A stretch of DNA of 64,000 bases from Adhaeribacter terrigena (GCF_016623615.1 NZ_JAEHFX010000007.1:1-64000); one strand, 5' to 3'; positions 42,449-51,301 are shown, numbered from the stretch's first letter. Numbers and translations are program-made. The notes: generated by a model from the letters alone, not told the origin.

Positions 42449-42479
42449 AAAAAGCCCCGGCATAATGCCGGGGCTTTTT
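42449..42479. terminator. Bidirectional intrinsic terminator
   Basis: AAAAAGCCCCGGCAT (42449-42463) and its exact complement (42465-42479), flanked by A and T runs. Ends the sigma/anti-sigma/surface-protein transcription unit. Confidence 0.88.
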
Positions 42480-42501
42480 ACTTGATGGTTATTTCTTAAA
42501 G

Positions 42502-44736
42502 TTAGTCGCGAACAATCTCGAACCAGCCTTTGTAAGATTTACCGCCGTTTGGCTCTTGCATGATGTAGTAGTAAGTACCATCGCTCACACCTTCGCCACC
42601 GAAGCTGTTATCGTAGCTGCTGTATTCTTTGATCAGCACACCCCAACGGCTGAAGATTTTCAGGGAAGTGTTTGGCTGAATGCCTACGTATTCGAATACA
42701 TCGTTCAGCTTATCGCCGTTCGGAGTAATTACGTTAGGTAAGAAGAACGGACCAACAATTACGTCTACTGATTTAGTTGCCTTACACTGACCGTCTGCTG
42801 ATTTAACAGTTAAGGTATATTTGGTAGTTTTCAGCGGAGATGCGATCGGGTTCATTACAGTAGAATCTGATAAATCTCTGCCAGGTGACCAGCTGTATGT
42901 GAAACCAGTATCAACTTTTGAAAGGTTTACATTGATCTGAGCAGAACGGCCGTAAACGATGTGTTGTTTATTTTCCTTGTTAGGTCCGTAAGCAACTTTA
43001 ATATCGTTGATAACCGGAATTGGATTCACTTTAACCAGGATCGAGTCATAATCGAAGCAACCGTTCAGAGAAGCATTTCTAACAGTAACTCTGTACCAGG
43101 TATCCTGAGTAGGCGTTACTACAATGTTTTTCTTTTTCTGATCGGCAGGATTTAAGCCTGGCGCTGCTTCCCACTGGTATCTGTAACTAGCCGTATCACC
43201 CAGGATTGAATCCGGACGCATTAAGTTAGCTGTAATTGGCAGTGATTCGCCTAAGCAGATGGTTTGTACGGTATCCAGAATATCTACGCGGTTATTAGAG
43301 ATAACTTCGATCTTGATAACTTCGTTGGAAACCCCTTTCAGCGGGCAAGAGTTGTCTTCTAAACGAACCGGGATCAGGAATACTCTACCGATATCGCTTG
43401 GAAGCGGCGTAATGTTGATCACCGCTCTGGTTTTAGAAGTACCGTTATCGAATACCTGGAAGCTACCGTTAGGCAGTGTAGAACCGGCACCTGGGTTGAA
43501 GAATACGGTTACGCTATCATTTGCATTCTGATCTTTGAAATCTACAGTAATGCGCGTAGAAGTACAAGTCTGAACCTTATAAACTGTATCACCGATAACT
43601 GTACCGAAAATTGGAGGAACCGGACGAGGGTCTGTTACTGGAGGAGTGTTGCCACCGCAGTCTTCAATAATGAACATGATATCGCGACGGATGTAACCAA
43701 CGTTTACCATAACGCCGTTGATTTTGCGCCACTCTTTGATCTTAACCACTACCGCGTATTTGTTTTTACCTAAGTTAGAAGCAGTGTTAGGATAATATTC
43801 AGACGGACGGAAGGCGATTTCACCTGTTTGTGGATCGAGGAAGAAATATGGTTGGGCAAATACAACCTGCTGACCCTGAGTCCAGGTTACGTTGTAAGAT
43901 GAAAGCGGATATGTAGGTGAATAATTAGTAGTAACACCACCACCGAAGATCGCGATCTGAGGATTTGAACCTGGCTGGCCTGGAGGAATAGTGTTAAAAG
44001 GAGGTTGCGGAGCAGGGTTGATAATTGTTCCATTTGGACCGCTGCCAATTGGGTTATAAGTAGCTGGCAGAGTTGCGCTTTCCATAGATGAATCTAACTC
44101 ATAAGATACTGAGTCACCGTCAAATTCAAGGGCGTTCATACTGTATCTAACTTCCTGGTTGTAGCAAACGAACGGAATTGGAATGTTCAGGTTGTTGAAC
44201 TCAGGAGAGCTGTTGTTGTGTACGATATTGGTTGGGGTTGCACCAGGCAGGTTCGGAGTGAATAATTTCACATAAGCCTCCAGGTAAAGTGTACCCTGAC
44301 CGTTTAAGTTAGCAGTAGAAGGACGGCAGCATTCGCTCCAGCTGAAGATCCAATCGGCGCACTGCGCTTCTGTTGCAGAGAAAGTAACGGTTGCTTTAAA
44401 AACTACTTCCTGGTAGTTAACCAATTGGTTGGAAGCACAGGTCTTCGGAATGCTTGGGCAATAAGGGTCACCAATTCTGGTTGCCCCGATCTTGGTCATA
44501 GGAATATTACGGCCCGGGTTACAGCCCGTAGATTTCGCATTAAGCGAAGCCGACGAAGGCGGGGTAACACCAGAACAGTCGCTGTACAGCTTCATTGTTA
44601 CAACGAAAGTGTTTGGCGCGATACAGGCATACGTCATATCTCCACCTTGCATGTGGGTAGCGTAGCTCTTTTGGGAGGAGAATGCGAGCAACACGGCGGT
44701 TACCAGCAAACTGCTTAATCGTAGGAGTTTTTTCAT
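42502..44736 (-). CDS. Secreted surface protein with ATHxxG N-domain and T9SS type B C-terminal domain
   Basis: 744 residues. Signal peptide (LLVTAVLLAFSSQKSYA), then the family head ATHMQGGDMTYACIAPNTF with conserved cysteine pairs, an acidic FDGDSVSYEL near residue 210, and the core block KYAVVVKIKEWRKINGV followed by DCGGN. Unlike its seven relatives at 47.7-60.7 kb it continues with extra Ig-like/PKD-like domains (about 380-650) and ends in a gliding-motility type B sorting domain (VITPNGDKLNDVF, SRWGVLIKEY, GTYYYIMQEP, KGWFEIVRD). Exported by T9SS to the cell surface. It lies 132 bp after the anti-sigma gene and has no promoter of the GGCAAC type, so it may be read from the sigma operon. 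Confidence 0.85.
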   Translation of the reverse strand: MKKLLRLSSLLVTAVLLAFSSQKSYATHMQGGDMTYACIAPNTFVVTMKLYSDCSGVTPPSSASLNAKSTGCNPGRNIPMTKIGATRIGDPYCPSIPKTCASNQLVNYQEVVFKATVTFSATEAQCADWIFSWSECCRPSTANLNGQGTLYLEAYVKLFTPNLPGATPTNIVHNNSSPEFNNLNIPIPFVCYNQEVRYSMNALEFDGDSVSYELDSSMESATLPATYNPIGSGPNGTIINPAPQPPFNTIPPGQPGSNPQIAIFGGGVTTNYSPTYPLSSYNVTWTQGQQVVFAQPYFFLDPQTGEIAFRPSEYYPNTASNLGKNKYAVVVKIKEWRKINGVMVNVGYIRRDIMFIIEDCGGNTPPVTDPRPVPPIFGTVIGDTVYKVQTCTSTRITVDFKDQNANDSVTVFFNPGAGSTLPNGSFQVFDNGTSKTRAVINITPLPSDIGRVFLIPVRLEDNSCPLKGVSNEVIKIEVISNNRVDILDTVQTICLGESLPITANLMRPDSILGDTASYRYQWEAAPGLNPADQKKKNIVVTPTQDTWYRVTVRNASLNGCFDYDSILVKVNPIPVINDIKVAYGPNKENKQHIVYGRSAQINVNLSKVDTGFTYSWSPGRDLSDSTVMNPIASPLKTTKYTLTVKSADGQCKATKSVDVIVGPFFLPNVITPNGDKLNDVFEYVGIQPNTSLKIFSRWGVLIKEYSSYDNSFGGEGVSDGTYYYIMQEPNGGKSYKGWFEIVRD

Positions 44737-44868
44737 TGTGTAGTAATTGTTGAAGTTGTGAAATTATTAATTTTTTAAATTATATAAAACAGTTTTTAAA
44801 ATTTATTGAAAATAATTTAATAAGGATAATTATCTGATTATCAATTATTTGCAACAATTTCTATTAAA

Positions 44869-46341
44869 TCAGCGCAGAATCTCTACCCAACCTTTGTAGG
44901 TTTTATTTTCGCGGGGGGTAGTTATTATATAAAAGTAAGTTCCGGATGCCAGTTTTGGCGCGTTCCATCTATTATCGTATTTTTTCTGTGCGTAAACCAT
45001 TTTACCGTCGCGGTCAAAAACTTCGAGGTTATAAGGGCCTTCTTCCGGCAGCTGCACTTCAAAATAATCGTTCAGGCCATCGTTGTTTGGCGTAAAGATA
45101 TTCGGAATAGCTTTTGCCGTTGCCAGCATATCGCCGGGAGCTACTTCTACTTTCAGGCTGTCGGTGAACACGCAGCCGGTTGGAGCGGTTACCAATACCC
45201 GGTAAGTGGTAGTTTGAACTGGGGCAGTTACCAGGCGGCCGGTTTCATTTTCAGCTACGAGCTTATTACCGGTAACCCATTGGTAGGTAGAACCGCGCGG
45301 TGCGCCTTTTACTTCGAGCGTAGATTCCTGGCCTTTGCTAATGCGGGTAAGTCCGTTGAAAGAAGCCGTGAAAGCCGGGCTAACCTGAACGGCAAACTGG
45401 TAAGCCCGCGGCGTGGCATTGGCACAACCTGCATCGGCCACCCAAACGGTAAAGTTATAAGGCTGTTGACGAGCCATATCCGGAGCCGGCTGCCATTGCA
45501 GCTCAGTGGTGTTGGTTTCAGCATTGGTTACGAGCTGGGCACCCGGAAGCACCTGGGCTACGTTGCTGGTAAGGTTTACTTTTTCCGCTTCGTTGGTTTT
45601 AATAAAGATCCGGGCTTGTAGCATCTGGCAGCTCGAAAGTGCAATGCGGCTGCCCTGCAAGGTATCTTTTCCAATTAAAACGGTAGCAATTTCAGGTTTA
45701 AAAGTCTGGTTGCAAGGCAGGCCCAATGCAACCGGCTGACCGGCTGACATGCCCTGATTACCCATATTGGAACCTGGCCGGTTAGCGGCAACTGCAGGCC
45801 AGGCCCAATTGGTAGTTGCTGTGCGGTTCGCTTGTGCAGCATTTCTTACAGCAGTTTTCTTGTTAGTAGTTACAGCTGCAGGTTTTACTACGGCTACTTT
45901 ATCTGTACCATACTCGGCAGTTACTGCCGGAAGCGTATTTAATACCGGGGTGGTTTGATTTTGATCGATTTCAGCTGCCTTATTTTCAGCAGCATTTACT
46001 CCAGAAACTTCGGTGCGGGTATTATCAGGAGCAATTTCAGCTTCCGTTTGCGGCATTTGCGCAGCAGCTACCGCTTTTTCTTCCAGACCGATAGCGTCTT
46101 TCATCACCTCAGGTTTAACCAGAAGCGCTACATTTAAGGCGGTAACCAGAATAGCCGAGGCCACAACACCCAGCTTAGCCAGGCCGGCGCTGGCAGAAGT
46201 GGCGGCGGCCGCGTTTGGCTGGGCAGCGTTCAGGTTGTGCAGGCGGTCTTCCAGCTTGTCCCAGTCGGCCGGGTTGTATTCCGGTTCCGGCTGGTTATCG
46301 AAGGCTTGCTGTATAAACCGGTCGAAGTCTTTATCTTGCAT
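44869..46341 (-). CDS. Anti-sigma-like membrane protein with T9SS type B (gliding) C-terminal domain
   Basis: 490 residues. The cytoplasmic head (MQDKDFDRFIQQAF, PADWDKLEDRL, residues 1-36) has the acidic/Trp pattern of Bacteroidota anti-sigma-like N-domains. One transmembrane helix follows (about 55-76, GVVASAILVTALNVALLV), then a low-complexity Ala/Thr/Asn linker (about 80-205), two Ig-like domains, and a type B gliding-motility C-terminal domain (IFTPNNDGLNDYFEV, GTYFYIITTP, KGWVEILR). There is no cleavable signal peptide. Its ATG overlaps the ECF sigma gene stop by 11 bp. Reading: it holds the sigma factor at the inner membrane and reports the state of the envelope, T9SS or cell surface. 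The domain combination is seen; the sensing role is inference. Confidence 0.8.
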   Translation of the reverse strand: MQDKDFDRFIQQAFDNQPEPEYNPADWDKLEDRLHNLNAAQPNAAAATSASAGLAKLGVVASAILVTALNVALLVKPEVMKDAIGLEEKAVAAAQMPQTEAEIAPDNTRTEVSGVNAAENKAAEIDQNQTTPVLNTLPAVTAEYGTDKVAVVKPAAVTTNKKTAVRNAAQANRTATTNWAWPAVAANRPGSNMGNQGMSAGQPVALGLPCNQTFKPEIATVLIGKDTLQGSRIALSSCQMLQARIFIKTNEAEKVNLTSNVAQVLPGAQLVTNAETNTTELQWQPAPDMARQQPYNFTVWVADAGCANATPRAYQFAVQVSPAFTASFNGLTRISKGQESTLEVKGAPRGSTYQWVTGNKLVAENETGRLVTAPVQTTTYRVLVTAPTGCVFTDSLKVEVAPGDMLATAKAIPNIFTPNNDGLNDYFEVQLPEEGPYNLEVFDRDGKMVYAQKKYDNRWNAPKLASGTYFYIITTPRENKTYKGWVEILR

Positions 46342-46900
46342 AACTGGTGCGGTTTTCTCTATCTGAAAGCGTGATCATTTTCTGTAATTTCATGCGGGCC
46401 TTAAACAAATTCGATTTAGAGGCTCCTTCGGTGATCTGCAGTTTTTCGGCTATTTCCGGATGGGAATATCCTTCTATCACGTGCAGGTTAAAAACCAGGC
46501 GGTAAGAAGGCGAAAGCAACTGCACCATAGCCAGAATTTCTTCTGCCGAAATGGTATCTAAAACATCTTCAAAACCCATTTCGCTTTCGGCGTAAACCAG
46601 GTCGAGGCTGTGGTAGTGCTTGCTGTTTTTCCGGTAATGGTCTATGGCCGTATGCACCATGATCTTGCGCAGCCAGCCCCGGAAGGCTTTGTCTTGCTGG
46701 TAAGTCTGTAAATTGGTGAATACTTTCATAAATCCGTCGTTCAGAATTTCAGCAGCTTCCTCACGGCTATCGGCGTAACGCAGGCAGATGGCCATCGAAA
46801 AACCATAGTACTGTTTGTAGAGCATTTTCTGGCTTTTCAGATCGCCGCGAATGCATCCATCAATCAGGTCTTTCTCGTAAAGGTCTACTGCGGTGCTCAA
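46331..46900 (-). CDS. ECF RNA polymerase sigma factor
   Basis: 189 residues. Sigma region 2 (about 10-80: CIRGDLKSQKMLYKQYYG, ILNDGFMKVFTNLQTYQ, FRGWLRKIMVHTAIDHYRKN) and region 4.2 (about 125-175: LSPSYRLVFNLHVIEGYSHPEIAEKLQITEGASKSNLFKARMKLQ), without regions 1 and 3, i.e. a compact ECF factor. The only in-frame start that keeps region 2 intact is TTG at 46898-46900; no in-frame ATG lies nearby. Two promoters of the GGCAAC-N17-CGACCT type lie upstream at 46932 and 47041, the same type found before seven neighbouring genes, so it probably transcribes itself and that regulon. Confidence 0.92.
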   Translation of the reverse strand: MSTAVDLYEKDLIDGCIRGDLKSQKMLYKQYYGFSMAICLRYADSREEAAEILNDGFMKVFTNLQTYQQDKAFRGWLRKIMVHTAIDHYRKNSKHYHSLDLVYAESEMGFEDVLDTISAEEILAMVQLLSPSYRLVFNLHVIEGYSHPEIAEKLQITEGASKSNLFKARMKLQKMITLSDRENRTSYAR

Positions 46901-46931
46901 CAGAATGGGGTTTTAAGCTGTTTCTAAATAT

Positions 46932-46960
46932 AGGTCGGATAAAGTTTTGCAACCGTTGCC
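46932..46960 (-). promoter_or_regulatory. ECF-type promoter P1 of the sigma gene
   Basis: GGCAAC (46955-46960), 17 bp, CGACCT (46932-46937); the -10 ends 32 bp before the TTG start. Confidence 0.75.
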
Positions 46961-47040
46961 TGCCTTCTAAAAAAAAGTTTATTTTTTTTTCAACCCTGTT
47001 CAGCATCCGGTTCTCTTTACCGGGAAGCATAATTATAAAC

Positions 47041-47069
47041 AGGTCGGAATGAAAGCGTTAAGGGTTGCC
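47041..47069 (-). promoter_or_regulatory. ECF-type promoter P2 of the sigma gene
   Basis: GGCAAC (47064-47069), 17 bp, CGACCT (47041-47046), in tandem with P1 and 109 bp farther upstream. Confidence 0.7.
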
Positions 47070-47144
47070 TGGGGCTTCAGACTTTTTTTAAATTTAAGAA
47101 AAAAAAAGCACAATTACCCGTTTCCGGGGCCTGGTGCGACCGGG

Positions 47145-47178
47145 CAAAAAAAAATCCCGCCGTAACAGCGGGATTTTT
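47145..47178 (-). terminator. Intrinsic terminator without an assigned gene
   Basis: AAAAATCCCGC and GCGGGATTTTT around CGTAACA; the minus-strand T-run has nine T residues. It may end a short untranslated transcript. Confidence 0.65.
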
Positions 47179-47613
47179 CCAGGAATATATGCAAATCATT
47201 ACTACTCAATTTCAGGAAAACAGTTGGCGGCACCAGATAAATCTGCTTTAAAATAGCTTTGTGCGCTTTGCCAATGTTTAACGATACAATTTTACGGCGG
47301 CTATTGCCCGAAAAAAAGGAAACTATGCCATGCAACGTAACAATTGTTTTACCACCTTTTCAGGAATATTTTCAGAACCACAATTCAATTTCACAAAATA
47401 TAAAAACGGCAAAAACCTCAAAAACAACCGTTTTTAGTCTGAAGCTGTCTTAATTTACTTCAATTTATGCGCTAATAATTTTCCGGAATTATAATTAAAA
47501 CGCAACATACTGCTTACACTATATTCAACAAAAAGCGCGTTCTGAAATTGAATCTGAAGCTCTAAAACCGGTGGAAACTGAAAGGCCCAGCGGTGATTTT
47601 ATAAACAGCAAAA

Positions 47614-47642
47614 AAAAAGTCCGGGCTTAACCCGGACTTTTT
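47614..47642 (-). terminator. Intrinsic terminator of paralogue 1
   Basis: AAAAAGTCCGGG and CCCGGACTTTTT around CTTAA; follows the 29-bp element after the stop codon at 47668. Confidence 0.88.
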
Positions 47643-47664
47643 GAGGCAAAAAGGATAGCGTTTT
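47636..47664 (+). repeat. 29-bp bipartite element
   Basis: ACTTTTT-N13-TAGCGTTTT between the paralogue 1 stop and its terminator, sharing ACTTTTT with the hairpin. Confidence 0.85.
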
Positions 47665-47667
47665 TGC

Positions 47668-49302
47668 TTATTGCAGTTTGGTAAACTTCAGGGTTTGTAC
47701 AGTTTTGCCCGCGGCAACCAGCCTGGCAACATAAATACCGGAAGCATGTTTACCTGCGTTCTGCCACTGCACATGCTGTTCGCCGGTAGTAGTTTTAGAA
47801 ATGCTGATCTGATCTACCTGCTGGCCTAGTACGTTACAGATCACAATTTTTTCGGCTTTGGCAGGCAGGTTGAACTTAAAGCTTACCTGGTTGGTGAACG
47901 GGTTGGGATAAGCCAGGAAACTGGTATTGGCGGCAATTGTTTCGTTGGTAGCGGTTACGCCGCCGGTATTGCTTACGCGCACGCCAAAGGTTTGCACCTG
48001 AGCTCCTCTTACCGGGCAGGCATTATCGCGCACGGTAACCCGGAAATAGTAGATCTGGTTGCTTACATCGTTGGCCGTCGGGATCCAGACCAGGGTTCCG
48101 GTTGGGCGGTTGCCCGGCGAAACGGAGAAATTGGCGCCTGGCAATATCTGGGCCGCATCGCTGGTCATTTCCAGCACATCATTGGCGTTGTTATCGTCGG
48201 CGGCCATCACAAAGTTAAGCGGGGTGCCCGGCCGAAGCGTGATGATATCGTTTGGTGTGATTTGCTGGCCATTGGCTAGCGGATTAGCTACACGTGGGTT
48301 TTGGTTCGGACCGCAATCCATAACGGTAATGAACATATCACGGCGGATGCTGCCGATCTTAACAGCCTGGCCGTTGATCCGGCGATATTCATCTACTTGT
48401 ACAACCGTTACATATTTATTCAGTCCCTGGTTAGATGGCGAATTCGGGAAATAGGCCGTTGGCGTAAAGGAAAGACTGCCGTTCTGGCTGTTCAGATCGA
48501 AATAAGGAATCGCAACCGGGGTGGCCTGGGTCCAGTCTACATTAAAGGAATGCATGGGAAAAGTGGCCGTAAATGTGCCGGCTGGTGCCATGGCGGTTTT
48601 GGTAGAATTTGTATCCGGATCGTTTATCAGGATTGAAGCGTAATTATTGTACGGCACCGAGGTAGTTGGATTATCGAGCGGGGTGGTAAAGCTGTAAACC
48701 AGGGAATCTTCGTCTATATCGGTGGCATAGGCGCTCAGCGTTATAGGTTGGTAAGCATTTACGTAAGGTACTACCAGCGAGCCGAATTCCGGCGAATTAT
48801 TATAGATCGGGTTCGTTGGCGAGCCTAAATTCAAATAGGCTTCGGTATACATGGTACCCTGCCCCTGTAAGTTAGCTGTAGAAGGGCGGCAGCATTCGTT
48901 CCAGCTCAGAATCCAGTCCGGGCATTGCTTTTCAGCCGGCGAAAACGTTACCGTAGTGGTAAAAGTGGTTTCTTCGTAATTAGCATAAAGAGAATTGGCA
49001 GAGCAAGTTGCCTGGATCTGCGGACAATACGGACTGCCTATTACTCCCACCCCTACTTTCGTCATCGTTACATTTCTTCCGGCATTACAGCCCTGCGATT
49101 TTATGTTCAAACTTGCTGTTGTAGGCGCAGCAATCCCGGAACAATCGCGGTACATCTTTAATTTCACAAGGTACACACCCGGGGCGGCACAGGTGTAATT
49201 CATTTCGGTGCCCTGAACGTGGGTAGCTTCAACATTCTGCGTAATGCCGGCAAACATCAAGGCCAGGGTTCCGGCCATCAGGTTTCGTAATTTTTTCTTC
49301 AT
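47668..49302 (-). CDS. Secreted surface paralogue 1, T9SS type A C-terminal domain
   Basis: 544 residues. Signal peptide to about residue 26 (GTLALMFAGITQNVEA). Head domain ATHVQGTEMNYTCAAPGVY with conserved cysteines (CSGIA, GCNAGRN, CPQIQATC, CPDWILSWNECCRPSTANL), an acidic DIDEDSLVYS near 200, the block KYVTVVQVDEYRRINGQ with DCGPNQNP, then a cadherin/Ig-like domain (LPGANFSVSPGNRPTGTLVW, RDNACPVRGAQ) and a type A sorting domain (AYPNPFTNQVSFKFN, VLGQQVDQI, GIYVARLVAAG, QTLKFTKLQ). Exported and surface-attached by T9SS; role likely adhesive or structural. ECF-type promoter at 49401-49429. Confidence 0.87.
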   Translation of the reverse strand: MKKKLRNLMAGTLALMFAGITQNVEATHVQGTEMNYTCAAPGVYLVKLKMYRDCSGIAAPTTASLNIKSQGCNAGRNVTMTKVGVGVIGSPYCPQIQATCSANSLYANYEETTFTTTVTFSPAEKQCPDWILSWNECCRPSTANLQGQGTMYTEAYLNLGSPTNPIYNNSPEFGSLVVPYVNAYQPITLSAYATDIDEDSLVYSFTTPLDNPTTSVPYNNYASILINDPDTNSTKTAMAPAGTFTATFPMHSFNVDWTQATPVAIPYFDLNSQNGSLSFTPTAYFPNSPSNQGLNKYVTVVQVDEYRRINGQAVKIGSIRRDMFITVMDCGPNQNPRVANPLANGQQITPNDIITLRPGTPLNFVMAADDNNANDVLEMTSDAAQILPGANFSVSPGNRPTGTLVWIPTANDVSNQIYYFRVTVRDNACPVRGAQVQTFGVRVSNTGGVTATNETIAANTSFLAYPNPFTNQVSFKFNLPAKAEKIVICNVLGQQVDQISISKTTTGEQHVQWQNAGKHASGIYVARLVAAGKTVQTLKFTKLQ

Positions 49303-49400
49303 TGGTCGTTTTTTTTAAGTGAGGAATATTTGAAAATTAAAGAATCACAACAAGCTTTGAAAGCATTCTACTAAAATTGTTCTTATATTTATTTTTCAGG

Positions 49401-49429
49401 CAGACACCGAATTGTGGTTCCGGGTTGCC
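49401..49429 (-). promoter_or_regulatory. ECF-type promoter of paralogue 1
   Basis: GGCAAC (49424-49429), 17 bp, TGTCTG (49401-49406); 99 bp before the start codon. Confidence 0.7.
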
Positions 49430-49460
49430 CGAGCGTGCCAGAATATATTTTAAACCCAAA

Positions 49461-49490
49461 ACCCGGAATGAGAGCTTCATCCCGGGCTTC
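49461..49490 (-). terminator. Probable terminator of paralogue 2
   Basis: ACCCGG-AATGA-GAGCT-TCAT-CCCGGG forms a hairpin with one mismatch; the minus-strand side runs into TTTTGGGTTT. Confidence 0.55.
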
Positions 49491-49534
49491 GGATAATTCG
49501 GCAATAAATAAACAGGATCAGTTATCAGGCCATG

Positions 49535-49563
49535 AGTTTTTCAGGCTGAAACCCTAGCGTTTT
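49535..49563 (+). repeat. 29-bp bipartite element
   Basis: AGTTTTT-N13-TAGCGTTTT with consensus middle CAGGCTGAAACCC, just after the paralogue 2 stop. Confidence 0.85.
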
Positions 49564-49568
49564 ACTTA

Positions 49569-51230
49569 TTACAGTTTGGTAAACTTCAGAGTTTGCACGG
49601 TTTTATCGGCGGAAACCAGTTTGGCAACATAAATACCGGCGGCGTGTTTTCCGGCGTTTTCCCACTGCAGGTGCTGTTCGCCTGATGCGGTTTTAGAAAT
49701 TTCGATCTGATCTACCTGACGGCCTAAAACGTTGTAGATGATAATGCTTTCGGCTTTTACCTGCTGGTTGAATTTAAAGCTTATTTTATCGGTGAACGGG
49801 TTTGGATAAGCGGTAAAATTGGCGTTAGCAGCGAAAGCCTTTTTAATGCCGGTTACATTTCCGTTCTGCCGCACCCGGACGCCGATGGTTCTTTCGTGGT
49901 AGCCGCGCATCGGGCTGACATTGTCTTTCAGCACCACATTGAAATAATACGGCTGGTCGCGTACATCGCTGGCAGTTGCCGTCCAGGTAACAGAGCCAGC
50001 CGGCAGATTTAAACCATTTTGCGAAAACACCGCTCCCGGCAAAATGCTGCTTACGTTCGAAGTCATCAGGACCGTACTGGTAGAATCCTGATCGGTGGCG
50101 GTTAGTTTCAGGTTCATGGTAACGCCCGGCCGAAGCTCAATCAGATCGCCTTCGGCAATAGCGGTTGCATTCATTTCTACCTGGCTCAGATATGGGTTAG
50201 CGTTGCCTGCACCATCTATTACATCGATATACGTTTCGCGGCGCACCGAACCGATTTTGGTAGGTACTCCGTTTATTTTCCGGTATTCATCTACCTGAAT
50301 GGTGAGCACGTAGCGGTTCTGGCCCATTTGAGAAGGCGGCCCGGAAGTGGTAATATAATATGCCGGTTGGAAAGCAATATTACCGGTATGGGGATTCAGC
50401 TCGAAAAATGGTTGGGCATTGACCACTTGTTGCCCGACCACCCAGTCTACAATTATAGAGAACAACGGAAACGATGGAGAATAATTCGTACCTAGTGCCG
50501 GCATAACAGCAATTTGCGGATTATTAATAGTATCGAAAGGTGGCTGCGGATTTGGATTTATGAAATGCCCTGCACCATTACCTGGAAGAGGCCCATACGT
50601 CAATGGCTGGTTGGCGGAGGTTAAAGGCGCTACCGAACTGTATACCAGCGAATCGCCGTCGGCATCCTGGGCTAGCGCGCTTACCAGTATTTTCTGATTA
50701 TAGCCAGCTGGTGGGGCATTGAAATTAATGGTATCGAACTGCGGTGAGCTGTTTACCAGGTTAGGCAGCAATTTTAAATGCGCTTCGGTGTAAATAGAAC
50801 TGGTGCTGGCGTTGTTGAGATTGGCAATATCGGTCCGGCAGCAGGTGCTCCAGCTCAGGACCCAATCGGTGCAGCTTTGTTCGGCTGCCGCAAAAGTGAG
50901 GGTTCCGGTGTAGGTGCCCAGGGAGAGAATTCCCTCGTAACCGGCATTACAACCACCTAAAGCCGCCGGCCCTTTCACCGATCTTATTTGCTGGCTTGCC
51001 AGGTTCAGGGTAATATTGCGGCCGGTATTGCAACCCGGCGCGGCAACCGTTATTCCCATGCTGGTCGGGAAAGCTGTGCTGTTGCATTCACGGTAAAGTT
51101 TAAAGGTTACTTCGTAGGTGTTGGGCGCAAGCGCTTTGTAAGTAAGCTCGGTGCCGGCAAAGTGCGTGGCATAGGTACTAAATTTAATGCCAGCCAGGAA
51201 AAGTAAAAGCAAGAGTAGTTCTTTTTTCAT
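49569..51230 (-). CDS. Secreted surface paralogue 2, T9SS type A C-terminal domain
   Basis: 553 residues. Signal peptide (LLLLLLFLAGIKFSTYA), head domain ATHFAGTELTYKALAPNTYE, DADGDSLVYSS near 195, the NPNPQPPFDTI-NPQIAV segment and the block YVLTIQVDEYRKINGVPTK, an Ig-like domain (LPGAVFSQNGLNLPAGSVTW, KDNVSPMRGYHE) and type A sorting domain (AYPNPFTDKISFKFN, GIYVAKLVSAD, QTLKFTKL). Lacks the CGGN cysteine after the block (DGAGN instead). Its 3' end is nearly identical in DNA to that of paralogue 3, suggesting gene conversion. ECF-type promoter at 51302-51331. Confidence 0.87.
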   Translation of the reverse strand: MKKELLLLLLFLAGIKFSTYATHFAGTELTYKALAPNTYEVTFKLYRECNSTAFPTSMGITVAAPGCNTGRNITLNLASQQIRSVKGPAALGGCNAGYEGILSLGTYTGTLTFAAAEQSCTDWVLSWSTCCRTDIANLNNASTSSIYTEAHLKLLPNLVNSSPQFDTINFNAPPAGYNQKILVSALAQDADGDSLVYSSVAPLTSANQPLTYGPLPGNGAGHFINPNPQPPFDTINNPQIAVMPALGTNYSPSFPLFSIIVDWVVGQQVVNAQPFFELNPHTGNIAFQPAYYITTSGPPSQMGQNRYVLTIQVDEYRKINGVPTKIGSVRRETYIDVIDGAGNANPYLSQVEMNATAIAEGDLIELRPGVTMNLKLTATDQDSTSTVLMTSNVSSILPGAVFSQNGLNLPAGSVTWTATASDVRDQPYYFNVVLKDNVSPMRGYHERTIGVRVRQNGNVTGIKKAFAANANFTAYPNPFTDKISFKFNQQVKAESIIIYNVLGRQVDQIEISKTASGEQHLQWENAGKHAAGIYVAKLVSADKTVQTLKFTKL

Positions 51231-51301
51231 GATTGTAGTGATTGAGGATTACAACAGCCCGGACTTTTGAAGCGCTTCTGGGGTTGGGCCTTTCTAATAA
51301 C

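Larger units (their letters stand above)
46961..47612. other. Intergenic region upstream of the sigma operon
   Basis: No convincing gene on either strand. It contains the second ECF promoter (47041-47069), a hairpin terminator at 47145-47178 without an obvious gene, and AT-rich sequence. A 73-codon minus frame (47114-47335) would run through the hairpin, and a 64-codon plus frame (47259-47453) has no signature. Confidence 0.5.

Noticed and set aside
47114-47453. Small ORFs upstream of the sigma operon (73 codons minus, 64 codons plus)
   Set aside because: The minus frame reads through a strong terminator hairpin; neither has a signal peptide, family motif or promoter context.
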